A DNA stretch of 5,219 bases from contig CAMWTX010000120.1 in NCBI GenBank assembly GCA_947177315.1, forward strand, positions 1 through 5,219. Direction: 5' to 3'. The position numbers and the translations under genes were made by a program. This DNA comes from an uncultured Bacteroidales bacterium. Its GTDB lineage: Bacteria; Bacteroidota; Bacteroidia; Bacteroidales; P3. Below the pieces are notes generated by a model. The model worked only from the letters and a program-made list of their open reading frames with translations. It did not search any database and had not been told where the DNA came from. Shown piece after piece: positions 4,610 through 5,219 of this stretch (the first letter of the stretch is position 1; every line of letters starts with the position of its first letter).

Positions 4610-5219
4610 ATGGCAAGAGAGAGCTCGTTTATCGATTATGTATGCCGCCACATCCACCGTTTTGACCTGCGGCAAACCAACCTGCAGGTTGTGTTGCCTA
4701 CTTTGCGTCTGGGGCGTGTGCTGAGCCGCCGGCTCACCGCCCTGGCCCAAGAGGAGAACCGGCTTCCGTGCTGGATGCCCGGATTCGTTACCATAGACCG
4801 GCTTGTATCTTCCTTTTCGGGGCTGGGCAAAGCCGAACCCGTGGAACTGCTGGCCTTGCTGTATCTTTCCTATACCGAAACCTGCGCCGAAGAGAACACC
4901 CAAGCCCGTCCGCTCGACCGCTTTTGGGAATGGGGGCGGATGTTGATTTCCGACTTCAACCAAATCGACAACCAGTTCGCTCCCGCCAAAGACATACTCC
5001 AATACATGGCGGAAGAAAAACGCATCGGCAGCTGGCATCTCGACTTGGGTTCTTCGCAAGGCCAACTGCAAGGCGCCTACCTGGCCTTTTACAACCTGCT
5101 CTGGCCGCTTTACCAAAAATTTCATCAGAAACTGCAGGCCGAAAACCTTGCCTACACGGGCTTTGCCGGGCGCACCGCCTGCGAAAGGCTGCCGCAACTC
5201 CTGCAGGAAAACGCCCTGC
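4610..5219 (+). CDS. AddB-like PD-(D/E)XK nuclease family protein (N-terminal part, runs off the edge)
   Basis: The ATG at 4610 opens 203 codons with no stop before the window end. The sequence resembles the N-terminus of the diverged AddB-like proteins of Bacteroidota (inactivated superfamily I helicase fold with a C-terminal PD-(D/E)XK nuclease), partners of an AddA/RecB-type helicase in processing DNA double-strand breaks. Landmarks are the strand LQVVLPTLRLGRVLSRRL (25-42), where relatives have an FPNRRA-type segment; PCWMPGFVTIDRLVSSFSGL (53-72); ELLALLYLSY (79-88); and LDRFWEWGRMLISDFNQID (102-120), a good match to the family's DxFyxWGxxLLxDFDxID signature. No Walker A GxxxxGKT is present in the visible part, as usual for this branch. 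The nuclease domain would be outside the window. The 11-base gap to the DUF4294 gene, with no promoter or terminator between, indicates co-transcription. An AddA/RecB-like gene may follow downstream; that is inferred. Confidence 0.75.
   Translation, partial: MARESSFIDYVCRHIHRFDLRQTNLQVVLPTLRLGRVLSRRLTALAQEENRLPCWMPGFVTIDRLVSSFSGLGKAEPVELLALLYLSYTETCAEENTQARPLDRFWEWGRMLISDFNQIDNQFAPAKDILQYMAEEKRIGSWHLDLGSSQGQLQGAYLAFYNLLWPLYQKFHQKLQAENLAYTGFAGRTACERLPQLLQENAL

Noticed and set aside
2751..4616. A 621-codon open frame on the minus strand
   Set aside because: It lies antisense to the 3' part of clpB and all of the DUF4294 gene, both well supported by family motifs, and runs across the clpB terminator. 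Its His/Phe-rich product resembles no known family and is typical of a shadow frame in GC-biased coding DNA.
1..5219. Mobile element, CRISPR array, toxin-antitoxin or defence system
   Set aside because: I found no transposase or integrase motifs, terminal inverted repeats with target duplications, spaced direct repeats or paired small genes. The genes present are standard repair and chaperone functions.

Overview
The window looks like a chromosomal segment from a member of the Bacteroidota, most likely the Bacteroidales. Four things support this. There is a DUF4294 protein, a family known mainly from this phylum. The partial gene at the right edge resembles the diverged AddB-like protein typical of the phylum. 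Perfect copies of the Bacteroidota -7 promoter element (TAnnTTTG) sit just upstream of predicted gene starts. The starts lack clear Shine-Dalgarno sequences and have A-rich leaders instead. Coding DNA is fairly GC-rich, while the first ~200 bases are strongly AT-rich. No genus can be named from the sequence alone.

Layout, left to right. Positions 1-30 may hold the first ten codons of a leftward gene running off the edge (weak call), with a -7 element at 47-54. An AT-rich, gene-free stretch follows. Positions 270-1043, minus strand, encode an AlkD-like HEAT-repeat DNA glycosylase that removes alkylated bases. A perfect 10-bp hairpin spans its stop codon and a -7 element lies at 1068-1075. A 246-bp divergent intergenic region follows, holding an inverted repeat (1105-1126) and a potentially structured, A10-containing leader. 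Next is clpB (1290-3893, plus strand), a complete 867-residue disaggregase ending in a strong intrinsic terminator (3913-3950). Only two bases after the T-tract comes the next -7 element, driving a probable two-gene operon: an exported DUF4294 protein (3984-4598) and, 11 bases later, the N-terminal 203 residues of an AddB-like recombination nuclease subunit that continues past the window (4610-5219).

Functionally this is a maintenance neighbourhood: alkylation repair, rescue of aggregated proteins and (incomplete) double-strand-break processing. It consists of three separate transcription units, and I see no mobile element, CRISPR array, toxin-antitoxin pair or defence cassette. The core genes are ordinary. 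The less ordinary points are a 16-nt perfect complementarity between the clpB terminator and the early alkD-like mRNA, pairing of an exported protein of unknown function with a cytoplasmic nuclease subunit, and candidate leader and operator structures between the divergent genes.
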